DNA of 27,032 nucleotides from Chara braunii. Taxonomy: Eukaryota; Streptophyta; Charophyceae; Charales; Characeae. A program made the position numbers and the translations under genes. Shown piece by piece: positions 19,419-27,032 of this stretch (positions are counted from its first letter, which is position 1; every line of letters starts with the position of its first letter). Below the pieces are notes generated by a model. It had not been told where the DNA came from, did not search any database, and was given only the letters and a program-made list of their open reading frames with translations. The stretch is from the NCBI GenBank assembly GCA_003427395.1, contig BFEA01000247.1:1658333-1685364 (forward strand), written 5' to 3'.

Positions 19419-19637
19419 CATGACGCCTATTGAGTTTCCTAGAGTCACTTAGCGATTCAGATTGAGTAGAACTATCTATTCCTTCTCTTTTGATTTCATC
19501 TTAATAGGCTTCATTTTTACTATAGGATTTCCTTTAGGATGCTCTAACTCAGGCAGCCAATCAGATCAGAGATAAAACTTATTACATTAACAACGTTCAT
19601 CCATCATAAATAGCCTGGTAAGACATTACGTTGTCGG

Positions 19638-20465
19638 TATCCGCCCTGGTTTTGCAAGCGACTGAAAATAAGTTTGATTCAAAGTTTTAGTATACTGCAC
19701 GAGGCGCTGCTGAGGCTATGGTTAACATTGAATGATGGTTGACTAGAGTAGAGAGTGTGTGGGCGCGCAGACTTAAGGCGTGCGTGATCTGTTTTCCCTT
19801 TTTGATGATTGTGAAAGTCAGCATTGGTCGCCGATGAGATTTGTATATTTTTGATTAAATTAGGATTAAATATATTATGTACCGTGCTTGGGGTGCCTGT
19901 CTGTGACCAGTCTGTATGTACAGAGGGCGGCAATCGACAATCGGTTGACTTTGAAGACGTTTCGGTAGATCTATGTGTCGCGCAGTATCGGGTTATTTTA
20001 GGTGTTCGTCAAAATTAGACCCGGACTTGGGCCTAACACTAGCGGTTACGGCATCAGACTTTCTCCAGGGAGATTCAGGGATCGAGATCAAGAGGCGACA
20101 ACACGGGGATATCAAAATAGTGCGAAGTGACCGAGGGGTTGAGGGTCCGACGAGGCTATCCCCCTTGGTTTTGCCGTCAACGGACGCATCCGTCGTTCTC
20201 CAACATCACATTTTTCCAAGTATTTTATTTATTTATCGTTGCATTATTATTGTTCTTATGTGCTGACATTCCTTGAAATGGACACGGCATCGGATTAACG
20301 GGCGTCATGGCGGGCGAAGACCTTGAGCTCGTGCCTCCTTAGGCTGACCTACGAGTTCCCTGCATGTTCGGGATGCCGGCGAAAGTCCTCTATTACACAG
20401 TTGCTGAAAGCCACGGCGCAATCAGGGTTTGAGTTCGTAGTTGTCGTTGAGGCAAAAGGGGCTGG
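19638..20465. repeat. Right long inverted repeat (partner 8260-9115)
   Basis: Aligns with the reverse complement of the left repeat. Its inner edge lies about 217 bp upstream of the Gag1 ATG at 19421, leaving little room for an LTR and primer-binding site between them. CpG-rich compared with the flanking element. Short open frames within it show no recognisable domain. Confidence 0.85.
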
Positions 20466-22640
20466 TAATGCTGAATGTATATGACCTACGCTTCGGGTCC
20501 GGTGAGATCGAGTGGGGGTGTGTTGTATCCGTAGGACAGCCTGGAATGCAACTACAAACTGCCCTCGTGACTGCGCCGAAGTTACCTCGTGGCAACTACG
20601 TCCGTGCTCAAGCCCCCAATAAGGGAACATACAGGAGCCGCACCCACCAGCAAGTGCGATACCTACTACAACAAGCAGGTGATACGGGCCAGGTGTCGAC
20701 CGGTAGCATCAGGGTCGGGCTTCTCCGATGGGCCAATCACTGTGCACCCCCTCATGTCCCCTCCCCCTATGAGCAGCAGGGGAGGCTGCTACGCTAAAGG
20801 AATGACGGACGTTGGTTTCCGTAGCCAACCGTCCTACCGTTGGTACGAGGAGGCAACAGGGTTGGTATGTAGGATGACACCTGCAGTAAGACTGACTGAA
20901 AAAGGGGGAGGGACGAAAGTAGAAGGGGACAAAAGGTCCTTTTGAGCCGCCCGAGTAGTTGTTTTCCTTCCGAAGCCCCAGTAGGGTAGGCGGGATTGTC
21001 GGAGGCCGCCACCTCGCCTTGTCGGGTTGCGCAGCAACGGGCGGCAGCAGACGGGGACGCGGGCGCTAGCAGGCTAAATGGTAACTCGCACCTCCGTGCG
21101 AAGGCCGGCCGTTATTCTGTTATTCACGGCGATTGTCGCTCGTTGTAGTGTCAAACTTTGTGCACTATAGTAGAGCGGGAGGGGCGAAAAGCTGACAAAA
21201 GAGAAAAGAGAGAGAGCGGTAGAAGAAAGGAGTAAAGAAGGTCATAGGTAAGGTGGAGGAATCTGGACAGAGGTTAGCGCCGGGTACAGGCAAGGATGGT
21301 AAGAGATAGCAGCGGTAGAGGAAGCGCTACGACGAAGGTAACGAGTTGAACCTCACGTTCCTGTGACGGCGGTGGTAAGACAACAATGACACCAGTTGAA
21401 GCGCCTTCGTAGGCCACAAAGGTGGTCGCAGGGCGAGGCCGACGGTAGGAACGACAGGCACCAGCGGGAACATGGCTGATTCGATGGAGCGCAGCATGCA
21501 TGAAGTTTGGAGACCGGCAGCTATGAAGGCGAGCGTGACCAGCAGGCACTAAGGTCGACCATCACCACAAAAGGTCGCGATCGCATCGCAAAACTCAAAA
21601 GGGAGCTGGCGCCTATAATCCTCGAGTCATTCTTTGCCCATAAGTCGTTCAGGAGGGGAATGAATCTTCCACTACACTACGAGCAGATCCATCCTCAGTT
21701 AGCAGTGGCCGTAGTCTTGATCTTCGGGCACAACCCCTACGTATTGTATCTCGGAATCTAATCTCTAATCTCTAAAACTAACCCTATAATCCGACTCGCA
21801 ATTCCAAGAAATCCTCTCCCTACGTCTCCTGTCACCCGATATCATCAATAAATGAGTAACCTCTCATCTTCACGCTCCCGCCATCTCCTTCCGATTAGCT
21901 CTGCGCATTGCTCTCATCGACTAACACTTACCCCACCAACTTTCACCCAAATCCGACCTCGCCACTCGATTCGCCCCGCCCCAGAACTTAGGATACGGCT
22001 CTTGGTCTGCTGAAATCTGCCAACGATTGGGACCGCTATGCACTTTCAACTCGTCACCTTCTCCGTTTTCGGCCATATCCGCGCACTCGTTTTCTCTATT
22101 ATCCCTACCTCTACCAACTCTCTTCGCAAACTGACCTCATATTCGAGGTCGCCCATCCCCAAGAACCCTACTACGAATCTTCTCCCGTCCGTTTCCGCTC
22201 ATAAATAGGCAAGACACGTTCGTTCTTCCCTTCTCCCTTGTTGTTTCCCTTCCGCTACCCCATTGAACGACGGACTGTAGGCGAGCATCGAGGTAGGAGC
22301 CTGCCTGATCCGGCAGGCCGGCATGCAACTCATCCAGTTGTGCGGGGTAGCTTGGGTCTAGCCATAGACTGGATGTTTGCCGAGGCTTGAAATGGACCAC
22401 TGCGGCAAGAGAGGGAGTGGGGGGCTTAACTCTCTGCCCATGTCCTGAGTTGTGCCCGGTGCAATCTGGACGTTGAAGCGTTACAGGAAGACTGGGATCT
22501 TTGAAGAAGGGTCCTTGTTGTAAACAAAAAGGGGAGGGGTTATTGCTACGATTTGGAGAGTTGTCAGAAGGTCAACAGTCAGCAGGTTTGACTTCAGTTT
22601 CAACAGAAAAAAAATCGGCAAGATGGACGGGTTTTTAATT
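20466..22640. other. Unassigned stretch outside the right inverted repeat
   Basis: No recognisable gene. CpG-rich to about 21750, then pyrimidine-rich with short repeats such as AATCTCTAATCTCTAA near 21758-21775. A 7-bp hairpin (GCCTGCC...GGCAGGC) lies at about 22302-22318. Open frames of up to 118 codons at 20441-20945 overlap each other and show no known motif. It could be the outer, more diverged part of the inverted repeat. Confidence 0.45.
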
Positions 22641-22744
22641 TGCCATAATTGTCGATAAACGGAGAGCACGATTTCATGTGGTTACAAACAACTTGTAATG
22701 GGCTTAAAATGATCGGAGGAAATTCTGAAATGTTTATCAACACA

Positions 22745-22811
22745 TTCCAACAGGTTCCAACAGGTTTCGACAGGTTTCAACCAATTTCAACACGATTTCA
22801 ACTAGTCTCAA
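22745..22811. repeat. Short 10-11-bp degenerate tandem repeat
   Basis: About six units of TTCCAACAGG / TTTCAACNNG type in a row. Not coding. Confidence 0.85.
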
Positions 22812-22879
22812 CTTTCATCGTGTTGTACACTTGTAAGTAAAAATAAAAATAAAAAATATATATACCCTATATACAACAT

Positions 22880-23163
22880 TCCCTCCCCCATCCTCCCTAC
22901 GCTCTCTCTGCCTCTTTTCTCATGTTGAGTCGAGTAATATTGGACTGGTCAGTAGGTGCCTACTCTTTGTGCTTAGACACATTGATTCTGTAAATAAATG
23001 TAGGCACCTACCGANNTATGTATCACTTTCCCCTCCTCCACCCTCCTTCCTCGGTACCCCTTTCCTCATGTTGAGAGAGAGTCATATTGGACAGGTCACT
23101 AGGTTTATACACTTTGTGCTGAAACATATTGATTCCAAGAATACATGTAGGCACGTACTTACC
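22880..23163. repeat. 146-bp step direct duplication with inverted dodecamers
   Basis: CTCATGTTGAG at 22919 recurs at 23065, within two similar stretches of about 135 bp, each with a CT-rich start and a GTAGGCAC-type end. In the first copy GTAGGTGCCTAC (22952) and GTAGGCACCTAC (23000) are reverse complements, giving a 12-bp stem. Two N (23015-23016) lie between the copies. Confidence 0.8.
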
Positions 23164-23379
23164 TCATTACTTTTGACCGTTTATTGGGTGTAATTCTATA
23201 TTTATGGTTTTGATTGCGGCGTGCTACTTATAAAGGCGAAAAATATCTGCGTTTGTAAGTTAAAAGGATGTTGAGCAGGATACCGCCTACTACCTCTTGT
23301 CGTCCACGTTTTGTGAACATTAACCCTTCCAGCCCTTGGTTCCTCCCCCCCTGCGCCCGCGACCTCGCTCTTGTGATCA

Positions 23380-23575
23380 CATAGAATTCAGATACTTTGG
23401 ATTGGTTAGCAGTCAGTGCTCAATGCGGCTCAGGGGAGCAACGAGCTATCTCTAGGCAGCAGGTGCCAAGCTTAGCCAGTAAAGTACATGAGGTCAATGG
23501 GGATTGAACCGAAGACCTCTTGGGCATGCCTTACAAACTGGATTGACTGCAGCTGAATCCTACATGAATCCGTGG
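23380..23575 (-). mobile_element. Possible tRNA-derived SINE
   Basis: On the minus strand, TAGGATTCAGCTGC (23562-23549) resembles a degenerate A box, and GGTTCAATCCC (23510-23500) is an exact-looking B box about 40 bp downstream. TTTGTAA between them resembles a Thr(UGU) anticodon loop. The stems do not pair well enough for a working tRNA. Downstream sequence to about 23380 would be the SINE body; no poly(A) is seen. Confidence 0.4.
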
Positions 23576-23777
23576 ATGGCGTACTGATGTTTTTTTTTGG
23601 CGGGGGGGGGGGCTGGAAAGGGGAGGGGGAATGCCCTCTAGATATCATTATTGAACTGACCGGTCACATGTATTTCAAAAATGCTTTATTCTTGTCTTCT
23701 GACTGTATTTTTTTCTTTTTTTGTATTTTTTGTATATTCTTCTGTCAATTTACTTTTATATACATATTTTACTCATC

Positions 23778-23970
23778 TATCTCATCCTATCACGAGTCTA
23801 TGCATAGTAAGGGGGAACACCCATCTCTCTCATCCTCTCGCTAATCTATTTATAGTAAGGGGGAACACCCATCTCTCTCATCCTCTCGCTAGTCTATGTA
23901 TAGTAAGGGGGAACACCCATTTATCTCATCCTCTCGCTAGTCTATGTATAGTAAGGGGGGAACACCAACG
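23778..23970. repeat. 48-bp minisatellite, 4 units
   Basis: Units begin at 23778, 23826, 23874 and 23922 and share AGTAAGGGGGAACACC. Sixteen-residue periodic frames here are by-products. Part of this array is duplicated artefactually at 26910-27032. Confidence 0.97.
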
Positions 23971-24286
23971 AGATATGAAACTTTCCTCACCCCCCGAGAT
24001 ATGTTTACACCGTAGCAACGATGCAAGAGCAAGGCTTGTATCAGTCCCTCATCATGATGATGCGGGGTGACCGAACATTGTTGATGGAGGAAACTTGTGA
24101 TGCTACAACTCTTGTGGAGGTATATGGATTCGACCATCGATCTGTTTCTCGATAACTCTTGGGTGTAACAATTCTTAGACACTTGTCGGTGTGCCATTGG
24201 TTTTACATTCCTTTGGGGGCGGGGGGTAGGTCCCATGTCAGGACGTTTTGTACGCAGCCAGGAGGTTGCACTTCACTCCAGAAAAT
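23971..24286. other. Unassigned non-coding stretch
   Basis: No coding motif or RNA gene recognised. A G-rich run lies at 24215-24227. Confidence 0.5.
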
Positions 24287-24387
24287 TTTATCGTGTAGTG
24301 AAACTTTTATTTTCATGTGTGTTGTATAATCGAATTTGGGGTTGAATCGGGGTTTATCATGTAGTGAAACTTTTGTTTTCATGTGTG
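24287..24387. repeat. 35-bp block duplicated at a 66-bp step
   Basis: TTTATCGTGTAGTGAAAC at 24287 recurs as TTTATCATGTAGTGAAAC at 24353; the match continues to TTTTCATGTGTG with one further difference. Confidence 0.92.
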
Positions 24388-24905
24388 CTCTCGGCAAGGG
24401 CATGTAGCAGACAAACAAAGGAAAAAAAAACAAAAAGAAAAAAAGCAAAACTCCCTTATGATGTGATTGAGAGCGGATATAGGATGCCACAACATTTAGA
24501 AGTTATGCATCACCCGTGAAATATGTCCTATCTAGCTGGCAGGACATTACAACGACAGGAAACCATATAAAAAAAAAGCAAACTGTAACCCCACATAGTG
24601 GACATATACATTCCTCAAAGCACTGGTGTTACGTGTCACCCTCGTGAGGGCCCTCCCCGACATCCCTGGATTCAAAACACTCTGTTTTTTTTTCATTTTC
24701 ATTTCGTTGTCCTCCAACCCTGCCTCGAGCCCCGTGTTCTAAGGAGTAGGCTTCTAGATGGACTTTGTAAGTGCCTGTAAAAGGGAGTGGTGGTTTAAAA
24801 AAAAGAAAAAAAAGACCATACTTAGAGTCATGAAAGTTGTCACGTACCTTCTATGAAGTGCTAGTGTGAACACGTATCTCAAAAGGGAGTATGTCGAAGA
24901 CACAA

Positions 24906-24942
<37 letters not shown>

Positions 24943-25123
24943 GTCATGACAGTGATGAGATACACGATGCTCCAATGCTAGTGTGTGCGGAGGATGTTGT
25001 GCCCGGTCAGATACACGACACTTTTACTGAAGATACGTCTTTGGAACAAAAAGGATATATGTATAAAACAAAGGATTAATTAGTTTATTGACTGGGCGAG
25101 AAAAGGGCACACACAAGAGAGAG

Positions 25124-25125
<2 letters not shown>
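24388..25125. other. Unassigned stretch with simple repeats
   Basis: A-rich runs at about 24420-24447, 24568-24578 and 24797-24812, and a (TA)n tract at 24910-24949. No gene recognised. Confidence 0.6.

Positions 25126-25169
<44 letters not shown>
25126..25169. repeat. (GA)n microsatellite
   Basis: About 22 GA units, adjoining the A-rich tail of the first U6-derived pseudogene. Confidence 0.97.
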
Positions 25170-25171
<2 letters not shown>

Positions 25172-25181
25172 ATTTTTTTTT

Positions 25182-25260
25182 CTTGGAGCATTTTTTGATT
25201 TATGTGTGTCATCCTAATGCAGGGCCATCAAAATGTTCTCTGTATCGTTCACATTCGGAC
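25182..25260 (-). pseudogene. U6 snRNA-derived pseudogene, copy 1
   Basis: On the minus strand GAACGATACAGAGAA is identical to the conserved U6 sequence upstream of the ACAGAGA-adjacent core. Then come an altered ATGGCCCTGC, AGGATGACAC, and ATAAATCAAAAAATG matching the plant U6 3' end (AAATCGAGAAATGG). It ends in AAG followed by eight A, suggesting a retroposed copy. U6 is the catalytic spliceosomal snRNA; this copy carries substitutions in the core and is not expected to work. Confidence 0.7.
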
Positions 25261-25276
25261 TTTGTGTTTTTCTTTT

Positions 25277-25328
25277 CACCATTTCTAGATTTATGCGTGT
25301 GATCCTTCAATATGGGTCATGGGAGTAG
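25277..25328 (-). pseudogene. U6 snRNA-derived pseudogene, copy 2 (3' half)
   Basis: Minus strand: CCATGACCC, AAGGATCACACGCATAAATC and TAGAAATGGTG follow the U6 3' half with scattered substitutions, followed by GAAAAGAAAAACA. It lies about 20 bp 5' of copy 1 in the same orientation. Confidence 0.55.
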
Positions 25329-25563
25329 GGTGTTACACGAACTCAGGATGGGTTCCGGAAAAATGTGAAAGGAGGAGAAGGATGAAAAAGTGGGAAAGGA
25401 GAGGGAAAGAAGAGGAAGGATGACAAAGCGGGAAAGAGAGAGAACTTTGGAGGGAACCAGCTACTAGACAGCTCGATTACTATTTCGTTTCTATACCCAA
25501 TTACGACAAACGATTTGCACGTTAGTATAGTCACGAGCCTCCACCCAGTCTTAGTTTGATGCC

Positions 25564-25824
25564 GACCCACCCTCACCCGCCGCCCAACCCCCCAACCCTT
25601 TCATTTTTTTAATTTTATAAATCAATCAATCAATCAATTAAAAAAAAAAAAGAAAAAAAAAAGGCATTATCCAATGGAACCAATCGATTTGATTGAATCT
25701 TCATTATCGAATCAAAATCCAATCGAATTGATTGCTTCGATTGGATAATTTTTTGTTTTAAATTTATTTATTTATTGATATAAAAAAAAATGGTTGGGGG
25801 GCTGGGCGGCGGGTGAGGTGGGTC
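25564..25824. mobile_element. Foldback (palindromic) MITE-like element, 261 bp
   Basis: The outer 34 bp (GACCCACCCTCACCCGCCGC... at 25564) is matched by the reverse complement of 25791-25824 with one indel and one mismatch. The inner A/T-rich arms also pair (ATTATCCAAT near 25666 against ATTGGATAAT at 25740), and the centre around 25700 keeps ATCGAT-type symmetry, so almost the whole element is one hairpin. A second matching CAGTCT/AGACTG pair at 25546 and 25836 could be the true ends. No target duplication was convincingly seen. Confidence 0.8.
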
Positions 25825-25836
25825 AAGGCGAGACTG

Positions 25837-26084
25837 TCTGCCTCCTACTCCCCTCACTCGCGGCCCTTCCCCCCCCCTCCTCCTCCTCTCTCCCCCCCTT
25901 CTCCTCCTCCTCCCTATCCACCTCCTTCCTCCTCCTCTCCTCCTCCATCTCCTCCTTCTCCCTCTCCACCTAACCAACAGAGGTATAGCTAGCTATTCTT
26001 GCAAGGGTACCCTGTATAGCTTCAGGAGTAGTGGTAGGTAGGTTGTTAAGGTCAAAGATTTATTTTATTTTTTTAATAGAGAAA
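25837..26084. other. Pyrimidine-rich tract
   Basis: Nearly pure C/T from about 25840 to 25965 (many CCTCCT). A purine-rich tract lies on the other side of the foldback at about 25358-25455. No gene. Confidence 0.7.
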
Positions 26085-26235
26085 ACTACGGCGGAGTCAA
26101 TGTTTGAGTTTGCAAATGCACTTCAGGCGAAAGGCCGGAAAAGGTCGAATGTATAAAAGTTAGCTTTCGGCTGTGTTATGTACAGGGGACCGCCTAAAGT
26201 GCATTTTCAAACTGTTTTTGTGACTGTTGCGTAGT
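26085..26235. mobile_element. Foldback MITE-like element, 151 bp
   Basis: The left arm from 26085 (ACTACG... AAATGCACTTCAGGCG to 26129) pairs with the right arm 26191-26235, whose reverse complement reads ACTACG... AAATGCACTTTAGGCG. Mismatches are concentrated in the middle of the arms. It ends next to the U6-derived copy 3 tail. Confidence 0.72.
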
Positions 26236-26238
26236 AAC

Positions 26239-26345
26239 TTTTTTTTTTTTTTACCATTTCTCGATTTATGTTTGTCATCCATCCACAGCAGCCATGCCTG
26301 TCATCCTTGCGCAGGAGCCATGCTAATCTTCCTTGGATGTTTCGA
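26239..26345 (-). pseudogene. U6 snRNA-derived pseudogene, copy 3, with poly(A)
   Basis: On the minus strand GAAGATTAGCATGGC and CCTGCGCAAGGATGACA (26331-26299) match the U6 core, with one T inserted or substituted between them. A block of about 25 bp then repeats part of it (GGATGACA again), and CATAAATCGAGAAATGGT (to 26253) matches the plant U6 3' end. A run of 14 A (26252-26239) follows. The poly(A) and internal duplication point to retroposition, possibly with template switching. Confidence 0.75.
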
Positions 26346-26395
26346 GAAAAGAGTATTATAGTGTAGCTTAGGGGGAAAAAAAAAAAGGACACTAC

Positions 26396-26499
26396 CGTCT
26401 TCACCCGAATAGAACGCCCGGTAATTATCGCCATATCTGGGCTGAAAGTTGTGACAAATACAGCTATAATGACCGGGCGTTATATTCGGATGAAAGACG
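26396..26499. mobile_element. Foldback MITE-like element, about 104 bp
   Basis: The left arm 26396-26428 (CGTCTTCACCCGAATAGAAC...) is the reverse complement of 26466-26499 with few differences; GAACGCCCGGT pairs with ACCGGGCGTT. The loop is about 37 nt. Confidence 0.75.
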
Positions 26500-26559
26500 C
26501 CGGGTCGCCTGGGTCACCTTGTTTGCCCGGGCAGCCTGGTCATTCAGGGACAAGGGAAG

Positions 26560-26690
26560 TTTTTTTTTTTTTTTTTTGGGTATACGAAGTGACCAGCCCC
26601 AATAACTCAACACTATTTCACTACGTTTTAAACTGAGGTCTGTATATCCACAGTTCACATGTGCACCGACTGAACTAAGCCCCATGGGTA
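26560..26690 (-). mobile_element. Possible tRNA-derived SINE with poly(A)
   Basis: Minus strand: GGGGCTTAGTTCAGTCGGTG (from about 26685) has a good A box (TAGTTCAGTCGG). A weak B-box-like AGTTTAAAAC follows at about 26630. The element ends in 18 A (T run 26560-26577). Length of about 130 bp and layout fit a short tRNA-derived SINE. Confidence 0.45.
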
Positions 26691-26792
26691 GCTGCAATGT
26701 ATTGGCGGGCGAGTCTGAATTTTTTTTTATTTTTTATTTTTTTAGAAGGCCAATTTTTTTAAACCACCAGTACCTCGCCCAACTATCAAGTT

Positions 26793-26866
26793 CGAGGCTC
26801 GGACTACCGGTAGCCCGATCATTCCCAAGCCTCAGACTTTATTGCCAAGCCTCGGACAACCGGTAG
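26793..26866. repeat. 20-bp direct repeat
   Basis: A block ending GCTCGGACTACCGGTAG near 26798-26814 recurs as GCCTCGGACAACCGGTAG ending near 26866, with a third partial copy (AAGCCTCAGACT) between. Confidence 0.7.
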
Positions 26867-26871
26867 TACAT

Positions 26872-26909
26872 CTGTCTCTTATACACATCTAGATGTGTAT
26901 AAGAGACAG
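26872..26909. other. Sequencing adapter: second mate-pair junction artefact
   Basis: The same 38-bp double mosaic end as at 16247-16284. Non-genomic; it marks a false join. Confidence 0.97.
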
Positions 26910-27032
26910 ATTTATAGTAAGGGGGAACACCCATCTATCTCATCCTCTCGCTAGTCTATGTATAGTAAGGGGGAACACCCATTTATCTCATCCTCTCGCT
27001 AGTCTATGTATAGTAAGGGGGGAACACCAACG
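26910..27032. other. Artefactual copy of 23848-23970
   Basis: All 123 bases match 23848-23970 in the same orientation, with one difference seen (CATCTATC against CATCTCTC). Placed directly after a junction adapter, this is the expected read-through from the right end of a circularised fragment (26871) to its left end (23848), a fragment of 3,024 bp. Confidence 0.9.

Larger units (their letters stand above)
16955..19421 (-). pseudogene. Gag1: Ty3/gypsy capsid-nucleocapsid polyprotein region and Gag-protease linker
   Basis: N-terminal part: VPKVDTFHFNRERVSDWLDL (about 19250-19190). After a frame change near 19180, VGLSDTVKFQRILKYVLHDH, LEAMNRDDFTTVGTFVQEFK and GISEEA follow, a typical retrotransposon Gag helical region. 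A basic stretch (RLQRRKRKERDAT about 18750) and a Gly/Gln/Asn-rich tail (18240-18060, two stops) lead to a CCHC knuckle. After it come MDDDIYDQFGEYIDQKVPGG, an acidic region (to about 17560), a charged KKKYAVWLEEG segment and VIDKLLEGHNDLVTLKEI to PKEAEWA (16996). Frame changes lie near 17815 and 17180. The N-terminal reading may start at the ATG 19421 if a 50-nt intron is removed, or at 19340. Gag1 would form the particle shell and bind RNA. Confidence 0.85.

Noticed and set aside
20441-20945. Two overlapping 118-codon plus-strand frames
   Set aside because: They overlap each other in different phases, show no known motif and start inside the inverted repeat.
7381-22260. Direct LTRs outside the inverted repeats (pyrimidine-rich 7381-7840 against 21750-22260)
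   Set aside because: Composition is similar, but I could not find an alignment by eye; a local alignment of these two segments would be decisive.
23500-23562. A functional tRNA gene on the minus strand
   Set aside because: The B box is good, but acceptor, anticodon and T stems do not pair; kept only as a SINE candidate.
23681-24070. A 129-codon plus-strand frame with a 16-residue period
   Set aside because: The period is that of the 48-bp minisatellite; no other coding signal.
23778-27032. A CRISPR-like array at 23778-23970 with a second array at 26910
   Set aside because: The 48-bp units are contiguous with no distinct spacers, the context is eukaryotic, and the second array is an adapter-linked artefact.

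Overview
The window is eukaryotic, repeat-dominated DNA. It holds decayed retroelements with stop codons and frameshifts, microsatellites, foldback elements and snRNA-derived pseudogenes, and no intact host gene, operon or bacterial signal was recognised. The Ty3/gypsy polyproteins and the LINE resemble, from memory only, hypothetical retroelement proteins of charophyte green algae (Chara type), so a streptophyte alga is my best guess; no search was possible.

Layout. 1-732 is a (GA)n microsatellite cluster. 733-4604 (+) is a broken Ty3/gypsy copy: RNase H end, connector, integrase zinc-binding domain, a deletion of the integrase catalytic core, the integrase C-terminal GPY-like module, then a second Gag-like ORF (called Gag2 here) ending in a CCHC knuckle. 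5172-7380 (-) is a decayed LINE with a zf-RVT-like end and a poly(A) tail. 8260-9115 and 19638-20465 are about 0.85 kb of sequence in INVERTED orientation. Between them, on the minus strand, lies a more complete copy of the same Ty3 family in the order Gag1 (19421-16955), protease, RT, RNase H, integrase, Gag2 (11937-9243). The protease linker is split by an 893-bp GC-rich hAT-like insertion (16062-16954), which also holds a 326-N gap and a sequencing adapter.

The most unusual feature is this minus-strand unit. Gag-pol is followed by a second gag-like ORF with its own zinc knuckle, and the whole is bounded closely by long inverted repeats rather than direct LTRs. Both copies of the family keep a consensus-like splice donor just before the pol stop and an acceptor that would join pol to Gag2 in frame. 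These are readings by eye; alignment and RNA data would settle them.

22.6-27.0 kb is non-coding accessory sequence: minisatellites, three palindromic foldback elements, three U6 snRNA-derived pseudogenes, two tRNA-derived SINE candidates, and an assembly artefact. A transposase junction adapter at 26872-26909 is followed by 123 bp that duplicate 23848-23970, as expected from an untrimmed mate-pair read of a fragment of about 3.0 kb.
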